This document shows positions 16,101-23,444 of a DNA stretch of 64,000 nt, piece after piece. Position numbers and translations under genes: made by a program. The stretch is from Streptomyces viridiviolaceus (lineage in GTDB: Bacteria > Actinomycetota > Actinomycetes > Streptomycetales > Streptomycetaceae), in the NCBI RefSeq assembly GCF_014650995.1, contig NZ_BMWA01000011.1, forward strand, positions 62,001 to 126,000, in the 5' to 3' direction. A model generated the notes under the pieces. That model did no database searches and was not told the origin of the DNA. It worked only from the letters and a program-made list of their open reading frames with translations. The stretch's first letter is position 1. Each line of letters starts with the position of its first letter.

Positions 16101-16732
16101 ACCTCCCGGCGTCGCTGACCGCCTCGCAGCTGCTGCGTCTGGCCGCCGATCCGGACGGCTTCGCCCAGGAGCTGGCCCGCCCCATGCCCCGCCCGCCCCA
16201 GCCCGCCGCCCGACGCGGCACCCGTTTCCACGCCTGGATCGAGGCACGCTTCGAAGAGCTGACGCTGCCCATGCTGGGACCGGAGGACCTGCCCGGCAGC
16301 GAGGCCGAGATCGCCGACGAACGCGACCTGCAGTTCCTCAAGGACGCCTTCGAACGCACCGAGTACGCGCACCGCACCCCGTACCGCGTCGAGGCGCCCT
16401 TCCAGCTCACGCTCGCCGGCCGCGTCGTACGAGGCCGCATCGACGCCGTCTACAAGGAGGGCGACGGGAGCACCGCGACATACGAGATCGTCGACTGGAA
16501 GACCCACCGCTCCGGCACGGCCGACCCGCTCCAGCTCGCGGTGTACCGCCTCGCCTGGGCCGAGCAGCAGCACGTACCGCTGGAGTCGGTGACGGCCTCC
16601 TTCCTGTACGTACGCAGCGGCGAGGTCGTACGGCCCGTCGGCCTCCCCGACCGCGCCGCGCTGGAGCGCCTGCTGCTGGACGGGACCTACGGTGACGAAC
16701 CGCACGATCAGGGGGTCCGTACGGGCCGATAG
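13181..16732 (+). CDS. adnB: AdnB-like ATP-dependent helicase-nuclease
   Basis: A second SF1 motor with RecB nuclease, about 1183 residues, expected to pair with the upstream AdnA-like protein. Motifs: AGAGSGKTT (about 43), LLDEYQDTS (about 270), VGDPCQAIYGWRGAS, TAHKSKGLEWD (about 658), a divergent motif VI YVTFTRPRS, nuclease RRGTRFHAWIEARFE (about 1012), GRIDAVY and DWKTHRSG (about 1105). Unlike the partner it has no terminal cysteine cluster. Residues about 830-970 form an acidic, Pro-rich low-complexity insertion. The GTG at 13181 is preferred because TAGCCT lies seven bases upstream (leaderless pattern); an in-frame GTG at 13157 would add eight residues. In mycobacteria AdnAB resects DNA ends, but whether this pair does the same here is inferred. 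Confidence 0.9.
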   Translation: MPARITDPDQLKELLGIPFTPEQTACIIAPPAPQVIVAGAGSGKTTVMAARVVWLVGTGQVAPEQVLGLTFTNKAAGELAERVRKALIKAGVTDPDVIDPDNPPGEPVISTYHAFAGRLLTDHGLRLGLEPTSRLLADATRYQLAARVLREAPGPYPALTRSFADLVSDLLALDAELAEHLVRPEELRTWDAGLLLSLQSVKLTNAELRKVPEAAAARRELADLVIRYRAAKRERDLLDFGDQIALSAQLAGLPEVGRVLRDEFRVVLLDEYQDTSVAQRILLAGLFGDGTGHPVTAVGDPCQAIYGWRGASVANLDDFPEHFAHADGRPATRQALSENRRSGGRLLDLANGLAEPLRAMHAGVEALRPAPGAERDGTVRCALLRTHAEEIEWVADSVAHLVRTGKAPGEIAVLCRTATDFAEIQGALVARDVPVEVVGLSGLLHLPEVADLVAVCEVLQDPGANASLVRLLTGPRWRIGPRDLALLGRRARLLVTHARVDGNDDPDRRLAEAVEGVDPSEVISLADALDTFLETPLDGTGDDDGLPFSPDARVRFARLATELRELRRSLSDPLMDVLHRVLAVTGLEVELSASPHALAARRRETLSNFLDIAASFAASDGEATLLAFLGFLRTAAQYEKGLDNALPGGENTVKVLTAHKSKGLEWDVVAVPGLVNGTFPSAQGREKWTAQGKVLPHGLRGDADTLPDVHSWDSRGLKAFHEAMKDHQHTEELRLGYVTFTRPRSLLLGSGHWWGPSQKKPRGPSDFLTALYEHCAAGHGEIEAWADEPAEDEENPALLRATADRAWPLPLDDDALARRRAAAETVLAHLENLASPEEGRPGAAPEPDTYDDPDWPPPPEDDEAFPAAPEAEEADPADWDSWTTDRPATAPVSAGPDRPTVPRQATAPGRFDGPDLPRPHPEDPEPDQDHPNLREPAPSRLTPEEARTVASWDRDLDALTGELLRARQSVTEVHLPASLTASQLLRLAADPDGFAQELARPMPRPPQPAARRGTRFHAWIEARFEELTLPMLGPEDLPGSEAEIADERDLQFLKDAFERTEYAHRTPYRVEAPFQLTLAGRVVRGRIDAVYKEGDGSTATYEIVDWKTHRSGTADPLQLAVYRLAWAEQQHVPLESVTASFLYVRSGEVVRPVGLPDRAALERLLLDGTYGDEPHDQGVRTGR

Positions 16733-16742
16733 GCTCGTGAGC

Positions 16743-18146
16743 ATGAGCCAGACCCCGGACAGCGCCGTCCGTACGTACATCGAGCACCACCGCACAGCCT
16801 TCCTCGACGACCTCGCCGAGTGGCTGCGCATCCCGTCCGTGTCGGCCCAGCCCGACCACGCGACCGACGTACGCCGCAGCGCCGACTGGCTCGCCGCCAA
16901 GCTGACGGAGACGGGCTTCACGACCGCCGAGGTCTGGCAGACGCCGGGCGCCCCGGCGGTCTTCGCCGAGTGGCCCTCCGGGGATCCCGAGGCGCCGACC
17001 GTCCTCGTCTACGGCCACCACGACGTGCAGCCCGCCGCCCGTGAGGACGGCTGGAACAGCGATCCCTTCGAGCCCGTCGTCCGGGAGAACCGGCTCTACG
17101 CGCGCGGGGCCGCCGACGACAAGGGCCAGGTGTTCTTCCACACACTCGGCGTCCGCGCCCACCTCGCCGCCACCGGCCGCACCGCCCCGGCCGTCAACCT
17201 CAAGCTGCTGATCGAGGGCGAGGAGGAATCCGGCTCCCCGCACTTCCGCGCCCTGGTCGAGGAGCGCGCCGAGCGCCTCAGCGCCGACGCCGTGATCGTC
17301 TCCGACACCGGCATGTGGTCCGAGGACACCCCTACCGTGTGCACCGGCATGCGCGGCCTCGCCGAATGCGAGATCCGGCTGTACGGCCCGGACCAGGACA
17401 TCCACTCCGGATCCTTCGGCGGCGCGGTGCCCAACCCGGCCACGGCCGCCGCCCGCCTCGTCGCCGCCCTGCACGACGAGCACTCACGCGTGGCGGTCCC
17501 CGGTTTCTACGACGGCGTGATCGAACTCACCGAACGCGAACGCGACCTCTTCGCCGAGCTGCCCTTCGACGAGCAGCAGTGGCTGCGCACGGCCAAGTCG
17601 TACGCCGCTCACGGCGAAGCCGGCCACACCACCCTGGAACGCATCTGGGCCCGCCCCACCGCCGAGGTCAACGGCATCGGCGGCGGCTACCAGGGCCCGG
17701 GCAGCAAGACGATCATCCCGTCCTCCGCCATGGTGAAGCTCTCCTTCCGCCTGGTCGCGGGCCAGGACCCCGACCACATCGAGAAGGCCGTCCGCGCCTG
17801 GGCCGCCGAGCAGGTGCCCGCCGGGATCCGCTGCGAGATCGCCTTCGGCGCGGCCACGCGCCCCTGCCTGACCCCCTTGGACCATCCGGCGCTGCAGTCC
17901 GTGGTGCGCGCCATGGGGCGCGCCTTCGAGAAGCCGGTCCGCTTCACCCGCGAGGGCGGCTCCGGACCCGCCGCCGACCTTCAGGAGGTCCTCGGCGCAC
18001 CTGTGCTCTTCCTGGGCATCTCCGTCCCCTCCGACGGCTGGCACGCCCCCGACGAGAAGGTCGAGCTCGACCTGCTCCTCAAGGGTGTCGAAACCTCCGC
18101 CTACCTGTGGGGCGATCTGGCGGAGCACTGGCGCCATGCGCCCTGA
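16743..18146 (+). CDS. M20 family metallo-dipeptidase
   Basis: A zinc-dependent peptidase of 467 residues in the M20/CNDP-like group, probably cytoplasmic and acting on short peptides. Metal and catalytic signatures are complete: VLVYGHHDVQP (His and Asp), GAADDKGQ (bridging Asp), EGEEESGSPHF (catalytic Glu-Glu), SDTGMW, and a late GGSGPAADL / LFLGISVPSDGWHAPDE segment with the last metal His. A dimerisation 'lid' domain lies between. The ATG at 16743 is preceded by TAGGCT with a seven-base gap and no ribosome site, again a leaderless-type start; the frame is open further upstream into adnB. It is downstream of adnB by 10 bases but likely has its own promoter. Confidence 0.9.
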   Translation: MSQTPDSAVRTYIEHHRTAFLDDLAEWLRIPSVSAQPDHATDVRRSADWLAAKLTETGFTTAEVWQTPGAPAVFAEWPSGDPEAPTVLVYGHHDVQPAAREDGWNSDPFEPVVRENRLYARGAADDKGQVFFHTLGVRAHLAATGRTAPAVNLKLLIEGEEESGSPHFRALVEERAERLSADAVIVSDTGMWSEDTPTVCTGMRGLAECEIRLYGPDQDIHSGSFGGAVPNPATAAARLVAALHDEHSRVAVPGFYDGVIELTERERDLFAELPFDEQQWLRTAKSYAAHGEAGHTTLERIWARPTAEVNGIGGGYQGPGSKTIIPSSAMVKLSFRLVAGQDPDHIEKAVRAWAAEQVPAGIRCEIAFGAATRPCLTPLDHPALQSVVRAMGRAFEKPVRFTREGGSGPAADLQEVLGAPVLFLGISVPSDGWHAPDEKVELDLLLKGVETSAYLWGDLAEHWRHAP

Positions 18147-18304
18147 GCGCTCCGCACCGTACGGACCGGCGATCCGGGCACGGCACACTGATAGGGCCGC
18201 CCCGCACCGCCGAGCCCTCCCGGACCCGGTCGCCACCCGCCGTACGACCCGCTGAACCGCCCGACGAACCACAAACCGCTGCACCGGGGGAGTTGGAAGC
18301 ACCC

Positions 18305-19249
18305 GTGACCACCTGGACCGACCACATCGCCGACCGACCCATCTCGCTCACCGCCCCGAGCGGCATCGACCGTGCCGCGCACCACCGGCTCGACGAGGCC
18401 TGGCTCGCCGCGGCGTGGAGCCACCCCTCGACGCGCTGCTTCGTGGTCTCCGGCGGTCAGGTCCTCATCGACGAGACACCGGACGGAGACACCGAACTCG
18501 TCATGACGCCCTCGTTCGAGGCCCCACTGACCGAAGCGCACCGGTACTTCCTGGGCACCGACGGGGACGGCGTCAGCTACTTCGCCCTCCAGAAGGACTC
18601 CCTGCCCGGTCGCATGGACCAGTCGGCGCGCCCGGCGGGCCTGCGCGAGGCCGGTCTGCTCCTGTCGCCCAGGGACGCGGGACTGATGGCGCACGCGGTC
18701 GCCCTGGAGAACTGGCAGCGCCTGCACCGCTTCTGCTCCCGCTGCGGGGAGCGCACCGTCATCGCGGCGGCCGGCCACATCCGCCGCTGCCCCGCCTGCG
18801 GTGCCGAGCACTACCCGCGGACCGACCCCGCGGTGATCATGTCCGTCACCGACGAGGACGACCGCATCCTGCTCGGCCGCCAGGTCCACTGGCCCGAGGG
18901 CCGCTTCTCGACGCTCGCCGGCTTCGTGGAGCCCGGCGAGTCCATCGAACAGTCGGTGCGCCGCGAGGTCTACGAGGAGGTCGGCATCACCGTCGGTCCG
19001 GTCGAGTACATCGCGAGCCAGCCCTGGCCCTTCCCGTCGAGTCTCATGCTGGGCTTCACGGCCCGCGCCACCTCGACCGACATCACCGTCGACGGTGACG
19101 AGATCCACGAGGCCCGCTGGTTCTCCCGCGACGAACTGGACGCCGCCTTCGAGTCCGGCGAGGTGCTCCCGCCCTACGGCATCTCGATCGCGGCCCGCCT
19201 GATCGAGCTCTGGTACGGCAAGCCGCTGCCGACGCGCAGCTTCGTCTGA
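18305..19249 (+). CDS. nudC: NudC: NAD+/NADH diphosphatase (Nudix)
   Basis: A 314-residue Nudix hydrolase that splits NAD(H) to NMN(H) and AMP and, in other bacteria, removes NAD caps from RNA. The zinc ribbon is CSRCGERTV...CPACGAEHY; the Nudix box is GFVEPGESIEQSVRREVYEEVG; and the NudC hallmark SQPWPFPSS follows 18 residues later, distinguishing it from general Nudix enzymes. The GTG start is preceded by GGAAG at five bases. It lies between the M20 peptidase and, across a terminator, the mycoredoxin gene; in mycobacteria nudC is likewise next to uvrD2. Confidence 0.94.
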   Translation: MTTWTDHIADRPISLTAPSGIDRAAHHRLDEAWLAAAWSHPSTRCFVVSGGQVLIDETPDGDTELVMTPSFEAPLTEAHRYFLGTDGDGVSYFALQKDSLPGRMDQSARPAGLREAGLLLSPRDAGLMAHAVALENWQRLHRFCSRCGERTVIAAAGHIRRCPACGAEHYPRTDPAVIMSVTDEDDRILLGRQVHWPEGRFSTLAGFVEPGESIEQSVRREVYEEVGITVGPVEYIASQPWPFPSSLMLGFTARATSTDITVDGDEIHEARWFSRDELDAAFESGEVLPPYGISIAARLIELWYGKPLPTRSFV

Positions 19250-19257
19250 GGCACGAC

Positions 19258-19298
19258 AGAGGGGTGGTTCCTCCCGATCCGGAAGGAACCACCCCTCT
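19258..19298. terminator. Bidirectional terminator between nudC and mycoredoxin
   Basis: A perfect 15-bp inverted repeat (19258-19272 and 19284-19298) with an 11-base loop between two convergent genes. Confidence 0.85.
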
Positions 19299-19320
19299 AC
19301 TGCATGACGAACCGTTCCGC

Positions 19321-19563
19321 CTAGGCGCCGATCTTCTGCTTGACCTGGGCCAGCGACGGGTTCGTCAGCGTCGAGCCGTCCTGGAAGAGCACGGTCGGGA
19401 CCGTCTGGTTTCCGCCATTCGCCTTCTCCACGAACGCGGCGGACTCCGGGTCCTGCTCGATGTTGATCTCGGTGTACGCGATGCCCTCGCGGTCCATCTG
19501 GCTCTTCAGCCGACGGCAGTAGCCGCACCACGTGGTGCTGTACATCGTCACAGTGCCCGGCAT
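19321..19563 (-). CDS. mrx1: Mycoredoxin (glutaredoxin-like, CGYC)
   Basis: An 80-residue glutaredoxin-fold protein with the active site TTWCGYCRRLK near the N-terminus, a conserved TVPTVLFQDGSTL cis-proline segment and no extensions. Mycoredoxins use mycothiol to reduce mixed disulfides on proteins in the actinomycete cytoplasm. The ATG at 19563 has an AAGGAG site about ten bases upstream. A perfect sigma-R promoter lies upstream, consistent with the known placement of mycothiol-linked redox genes in the SigR regulon. It is divergent from uvrD2. Confidence 0.92.
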   Translation of the reverse strand: MPGTVTMYSTTWCGYCRRLKSQMDREGIAYTEINIEQDPESAAFVEKANGGNQTVPTVLFQDGSTLTNPSLAQVKQKIGA

Positions 19564-19613
19564 GTCTCTCGCGCTCCTTCGGCGGCTCGGGGGAAGTGTG
19601 CTCGCAGGGGGTG

Positions 19614-19639
19614 AACGTACTTGAAAGCGCCACCATTCC
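19614..19639 (-). promoter_or_regulatory. Sigma-R promoter of mycoredoxin gene
   Basis: On the minus strand: GGAAT (complement of 19635-19639), an 18-base spacer, GTT (complement of 19614-19616). This is an exact sigma-R consensus. Transcription would begin near base 19605, about 40 bases before the start codon. Confidence 0.85.
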
Positions 19640-19768
19640 CGCGGGCGGTGCCGAAGCCCCGGCCGCCGGACGCCCGCAACCGTGATGCCTGTCGCATTGA
19701 TACGACTATCGGTGCGTGCCTGTGGACAACCGGCTCACCCGTCTCGGCCGACCTGGCAGCATGGCTGT

Positions 19769-21970
19769 GTGACAGCAGCAACGCACTCCACCCTCTTCCC
19801 GCAGGTACCGGACTCTGCCGACGCGGTGCTCGAAGGGCTCGACCCCGAGCAGCGCGAGGTGGCCACCGCCCTGCGCGGTCCGGTGTGCGTGCTGGCGGGT
19901 GCCGGTACGGGCAAGACCCGGGCGATCACCCACCGCATCGCCTACGGGGTGCGCGCCGGGATCCTCCAGCCCTCCAGCGTGCTCGCCGTCACCTTCACCA
20001 ACCGCGCCGCCGGGGAGATGCGCGGCCGGCTGCGCCAGCTCGGCGCCGCCGGCGTGCAGGCTCGCACGTTCCACTCGGCGGCACTGCGCCAGCTCCAGTA
20101 TTTCTGGCCGAAAGCGATCGGTGGCTCACTGCCCCGGCTCGTCGACCGCAAGATCCAGCTCGTCGCCGATGCCGCCGCGGCCTGCCGTGTCCGCCTCGAC
20201 CGCGGCGAGCTGCGCGACGTCACCGCCGAGATCGAGTGGTCCAAGGTCACCCAGACCGTCCCCGCCGACTATGCCCTCGCGGTGGCCAAGGCCGGCCGTG
20301 AGGCCCCCCGCGACCCGGCGGAGATCGCCCAGCTGTACTCCGCCTACGAGGACCTCAAGCGCGGACGCGGCGTCATCGACTTCGAGGACGTGCTGCTGCT
20401 GACGGTGGCGGTCCTGCAGGACCGCCAGGACGTCGCCGAGCAGGTCCGCGCCCAGTACCAGCACTTCGTGGTGGACGAGTACCAGGACGTCAGCCCGCTC
20501 CAGCAGCGGCTGCTGGAACTGTGGCTCGGTGACCGCGACGACCTGTGCGTGGTCGGCGACGCCAGTCAGACGATCTACTCGTTCACGGGAGCAACCCCCG
20601 ACCATCTGCTCGACTTCCGTGTCCGTCACCCCGGCGCCACGGTCGTCAAGCTGGTCCGTGACTACCGCTCCACCCCGCAGGTCGTCCACCTCGCCAACGG
20701 CCTGCTCGCCCAGGCCCGGGGCCGGGCCGCCGACCACCGCCTCGAACTGGTCTCCCAGCGCCCCCCGGGCCCCGAGCCCGTCTACACCGAGTACACCGAC
20801 GAGCCCGCCGAGGCCGAAGGCGCCGCCCGCCGCATCCGCGAGCTCATGGACGCGGGTGTCCCGGCCGCCGAGATCGCGATCCTGTTCCGCACGAACTCGC
20901 AGTCCGAGACCTACGAACAGGCCCTGGCCGACGCCGGCGTGCCCTACCAGCTGCGCGGTGCCGAGCGCTTCTTCGACCGCCCCGAGGTCCGCAAGGCCGG
21001 CAGCGCCCTGCGGGCCGCGGCCCGCTTCGGCGGCAACGACTCCCTCCTCGACGACGCCGTCGACCTGCCCTCCCAGGTTCGGGCCGTGCTGTCGGGGGAG
21101 GGCTGGACACCGCAGCCCCCGGCCGGGTCCGGCGCCGTCCGGGAACGCTGGGAGTCGCTGGCCGCCCTGGTGAACCTCGCCCAGGACTTCGCCGCCGCCA
21201 GAGCGGGCGCCACCCTGGGCGACCTCGTCGCGGAGCTCGACGAGCGGGCGAATGCGCAACACGCCCCGACCGTGCAGGGCGTCACGCTCGCCTCCCTGCA
21301 CTCGGCCAAGGGCCTGGAGTGGGACGCCGTCTTCCTGGTGGGCGTCGCCGAGGGCATGATGCCGATCACCTACGCAAAGACCGACGAGCAGATCGAGGAG
21401 GAGCGACGCCTCCTCTACGTGGGCGTCACCCGCGCGCGCGAACGCCTGCACCTTTCCTGGGCACTGGCCCGCTCGCCCGGCGGGCGCCCGAACCGCCGGC
21501 CCAGTCGCTTCCTCCAGGGACTGCGCCCGGGTTCCGCCGCTTCCGGTGGCCGCCCGGCCGCAGGTGGCGCCGGCGGCGTGGAGCGCGGCTTCAGAAGCGG
21601 CGCCGTAGTGGACGCGGCCCCCCGGCGTGTCCCACGGACCCCGGCCCGCTGCCGGGTCTGCGGCCGCACCCTCACGGACGCCGGCGAGATGAAGCTGATG
21701 CGCTGCGAGGACTGTCCCTCGGACATGGACGAGGGTGTCTACGAGCGGTTGCGTGAGTGGCGCGCGGTCCAGGCGGGGCGCAGCGGACAGCCCGCCTTCT
21801 GCGTCTTCACCGACAAGACGCTGATGGCGATCGCCGAGTCCGTCCCGGAGGACGAGCGCGAGCTGGCGCGGATCCCAGGGGTCGGAGCGCGCAAGCTCAA
21901 CCGCTACGGAGCCGACGTGCTGGCCATCTGCGCAGGCCAGGACATCGCCGGGGTTGACGAGGAGGGCTGA
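19769..21970 (+). CDS. uvrD2: UvrD2-type ATP-dependent DNA helicase with HRDC domain
   Basis: A 733-residue SF1A helicase. Motor motifs are LAGAGTGKTRA (about 43), TFTNRAAGEMR, VDEYQDVSPLQ (about 236), VGDASQTIYSFTGA, LHSAKGLEWDAVFLVG and LLYVGVTRARERL. A C-terminal C-x2-C-x14-C-x2-C tetracysteine module (CRVCGRTL...CEDC, about 629-650) leads into an HRDC domain (about 665-733), the layout known for mycobacterial UvrD2, which is essential there. The GTG at 19769 has CAGCAT six bases upstream and no ribosome site (leaderless pattern). It is immediately followed by the wblC promoter, the same neighbour as in Mycobacterium (uvrD2-whiB7). Confidence 0.93.
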   Translation: MTAATHSTLFPQVPDSADAVLEGLDPEQREVATALRGPVCVLAGAGTGKTRAITHRIAYGVRAGILQPSSVLAVTFTNRAAGEMRGRLRQLGAAGVQARTFHSAALRQLQYFWPKAIGGSLPRLVDRKIQLVADAAAACRVRLDRGELRDVTAEIEWSKVTQTVPADYALAVAKAGREAPRDPAEIAQLYSAYEDLKRGRGVIDFEDVLLLTVAVLQDRQDVAEQVRAQYQHFVVDEYQDVSPLQQRLLELWLGDRDDLCVVGDASQTIYSFTGATPDHLLDFRVRHPGATVVKLVRDYRSTPQVVHLANGLLAQARGRAADHRLELVSQRPPGPEPVYTEYTDEPAEAEGAARRIRELMDAGVPAAEIAILFRTNSQSETYEQALADAGVPYQLRGAERFFDRPEVRKAGSALRAAARFGGNDSLLDDAVDLPSQVRAVLSGEGWTPQPPAGSGAVRERWESLAALVNLAQDFAAARAGATLGDLVAELDERANAQHAPTVQGVTLASLHSAKGLEWDAVFLVGVAEGMMPITYAKTDEQIEEERRLLYVGVTRARERLHLSWALARSPGGRPNRRPSRFLQGLRPGSAASGGRPAAGGAGGVERGFRSGAVVDAAPRRVPRTPARCRVCGRTLTDAGEMKLMRCEDCPSDMDEGVYERLREWRAVQAGRSGQPAFCVFTDKTLMAIAESVPEDERELARIPGVGARKLNRYGADVLAICAGQDIAGVDEEG

Positions 21971-21983
21971 AGCAAACTCGTCG

Positions 21984-22023
21984 AAAAAATAGTTTGCGCA
22001 TGCCCCAGGAATCCCCATAGGTT
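21984..22023 (+). promoter_or_regulatory. wblC promoter with WhiB7-type AT-rich element
   Basis: A run of six A then T (21984-21990) sits directly against a -35-like TTTGCG (21993-21998); a TAGGTT -10 follows at 22018-22023. An AT-rich block next to -35 is the site where WhiB7-family proteins, bound to the principal sigma factor, activate transcription. In such GC-rich DNA this block stands out. Autoactivation of wblC is therefore likely. Confidence 0.7.
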
Positions 22024-22134
22024 CTTGGACACGGGAGCAGCGGCCTTCCCGGAGGCCCTGAATCCGTGTTGTACTTGCATATCCGCGGACCGGTTCACCC
22101 CGGTCCCCCGAGACGCCGAGAGGAGGCGAGTCCA

Positions 22135-22452
22135 GTGATCAGCATCAACAGCAGCTCCATCGTCAAAATGACCGATCGCTCGGCCGTCTCCCTGTGCATG
22201 CTCGGCGTTTCCAACCCGGGCACCGGTCTGTCCGGCATTCCTGCCGTCCGTCCGGCGTCCTCCGCTGCCGCCGCGGGCCTTCCCGTCCGCGAGCGCAGCG
22301 AGCGACCGACCAAGGCACTGGAAGCAGCAGTAGTGGCACAGGCGCATGCCTATGCCTTTACGGCGACCGGTGCCGGATTCCGGAAGCAGACGACGCAGCA
22401 CCACCTGATGTGGGCCTTCCGTGGGCCAGAACCCTGGAGTGATCCAGCCTGA
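22135..22452 (+). CDS. Upstream ORF in the wblC leader (putative attenuator peptide)
   Basis: An open frame of 105 codons starting at GTG 22135 behind a good AGGAGG site (22120-22125) inside the wblC leader. It has no recognisable domain: an N-terminal Ser-rich part, then RSAVSLCMLGVSNPG, an Ala-rich centre and a C-terminal QTTQHHLMWAFRG. Its stop codon (22450-22452) falls inside a small hairpin that precedes an intrinsic terminator. whiB7/wblC genes are known to be controlled by uORF-coupled transcription attenuation, in which slowed translation on the leader allows readthrough; the arrangement here fits. I regard the peptide as regulatory rather than as a functional protein. The exact start is uncertain because the frame is open upstream to an ATG-less region. 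Confidence 0.65.
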   Translation: MISINSSSIVKMTDRSAVSLCMLGVSNPGTGLSGIPAVRPASSAAAAGLPVRERSERPTKALEAAVVAQAHAYAFTATGAGFRKQTTQHHLMWAFRGPEPWSDPA

Positions 22453-22464
22453 TCGCCGATCAGG
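22448..22464 (+). promoter_or_regulatory. Pre-terminator hairpin over the uORF stop codon
   Basis: A perfect 7-bp stem (22448-22454 with 22458-22464) and a 3-base loop. The uORF stop codon is in the 5' arm, so a ribosome ending or stalling here would melt it. It lies 12 bases before the terminator stem and is a plausible element of the attenuation switch. Confidence 0.6.
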
Positions 22465-22476
22465 CCGGCGCCTTCA

Positions 22477-22518
22477 GGGCCGCGGAACCCCATCCGGGAT
22501 CCGCGGCCCTTCTGTTTT
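22477..22518 (+). terminator. Intrinsic terminator (attenuator) upstream of wblC
   Basis: A perfect 10-bp GC stem (22477-22486 with 22500-22509), a 13-base loop and a U-rich tail TTCTGTTTT. A classical terminator with a T-run is rare in Streptomyces. Its position, after a uORF and 109 bases before the wblC start, makes it a conditional attenuator rather than a gene end. Confidence 0.85.
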
Positions 22519-22626
22519 CCCCGAACGGGGGAGACAGCGCGAAGGAGCCTCGGGACAAGAAAAGAACCCGGTACCAAGCCGCCACCCGGCCGACCGGCCG
22601 GAACGACCAGACGAGGAAGACCAACC

Positions 22627-22995
22627 GTGCAACTCGAAGCGCACGCCCCGTCCGTACCGCCTTCCGACACGATCCCCAAGCCCGGCCTCACGGAGGACTC
22701 CACCTTGACCCCGCTCACCGCGCTCACCGCGCTCGACGACGCCATCGAGAACCTCGGCGTGCCCGTCCCGTGCCGTTCCTACGACCCGGAGGTCTTCTTC
22801 GCGGAGTCGCCGGCGGACGTGGAGTACGCCAAGTCCCTCTGCCGCACCTGCCCGCTGATCGAGGCCTGCCTCGCCGGCGCCAAGGAGCGGCGTGAGCCCT
22901 GGGGCGTCTGGGGTGGCGAGCTGTTCGTCCAGGGTGTCGTCGTCGCCCGGAAGCGGCCGCGTGGCCGCCCGCGCAAGAACCCGGTCACGGCATGA
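22627..22995 (+). CDS. wblC: WblC (WhiB7 orthologue), Fe-S transcription factor for antibiotic resistance
   Basis: A WhiB-family protein of 122 residues. Four cysteines bind a 4Fe-4S cluster: PCRSYD, then LCRTCPLIEACL (C-x2-C-x5-C). GVWGGE is the turn that contacts the principal sigma factor. The C-terminal RPRGRPRKNP is the AT-hook that identifies the WhiB7/WblC branch and explains the AT-rich block in its own promoter. WblC activates many resistance and translation-stress genes on exposure to ribosome-targeting antibiotics. The GTG start follows an AGGAAGA site. Its last four bases are the start/stop overlap with the next gene. Expression is gated by the leader features listed upstream. Confidence 0.95.
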   Translation: MQLEAHAPSVPPSDTIPKPGLTEDSTLTPLTALTALDDAIENLGVPVPCRSYDPEVFFAESPADVEYAKSLCRTCPLIEACLAGAKERREPWGVWGGELFVQGVVVARKRPRGRPRKNPVTA

Positions 22996-23315
22996 ACACC
23001 GCAGGAACGATCGACCGCCCCCTCACGCACGACCCCAAGAAGCAGGCCCCGATGAAGCCGTCCACCGACGAGATCACAGGCTCCGCGCCTGAAGACTTCA
23101 CCACCACCGGCGCGAAGGATTCGCGCCAGAACAGGACCCGAGAGATGCAACTCATCCCAGAAGCCCTGGCACGTGCGCATATGCACGAGCGCCTGCATGA
23201 GGCCGAGCGGGAGCGCCGGGCTCTGCGCCTGGTGACCGCCCGCCGGATGCAGCGCAGGGCGGAGCGCGCCTCGCTGCGCGCCCGGCGTGCGCTCGCCATG
23301 GCGGTCATGCAGTAA
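22992..23315 (+). CDS. Small basic protein translationally coupled to wblC
   Basis: A 107-residue protein whose ATG overlaps the wblC stop (ATGA). The N-terminal half is polar and probably unordered (Asp/Lys/Thr-rich); the C-terminal half is a highly charged, Arg-rich predicted helix (HMHERLHEAERERRALR, then repeated RRA/RRMQRR). I recognise no domain. Composition suggests binding to nucleic acid or ribosomes, but this is only inference. Coupling to wblC means it should be induced with it. It is followed by a perfect 13-bp stem-loop. Confidence 0.75.
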   Translation: MNTAGTIDRPLTHDPKKQAPMKPSTDEITGSAPEDFTTTGAKDSRQNRTREMQLIPEALARAHMHERLHEAERERRALRLVTARRMQRRAERASLRARRALAMAVMQ

Positions 23316-23367
23316 CCGACCACACACCAGAAGCGGTGGCCTCCCGGCCAGGGAGGCGGAGCTCTCC

Positions 23368-23407
23368 CCGCGGGGGCCGGTACGTCCGAACGGGCCGGCC
23401 CCCGCGG
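23368..23407. terminator. Bidirectional stem-loop after wblC operon and ABC1 gene
   Basis: A perfect 13-bp GC stem (23368-23380 and 23395-23407) with a 14-base loop between convergent genes; no U-tract. Confidence 0.78.
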
Positions 23408-23444
23408 CGCGTTCCGCCCGGCCGTGCCCGGCGGAACGCAGCAC

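Noticed and set aside
13154..16921. 1255-codon minus-strand frame over adnB
   Set aside because: Antisense shadow; the plus strand encodes all helicase and nuclease motifs.
22008..22030. Sigma-R promoter for wblC (GGAAT at 22008)
   Set aside because: The base triplet 18 bases downstream is not GTT; the AT-rich block and TAGGTT fit a principal-sigma promoter better.
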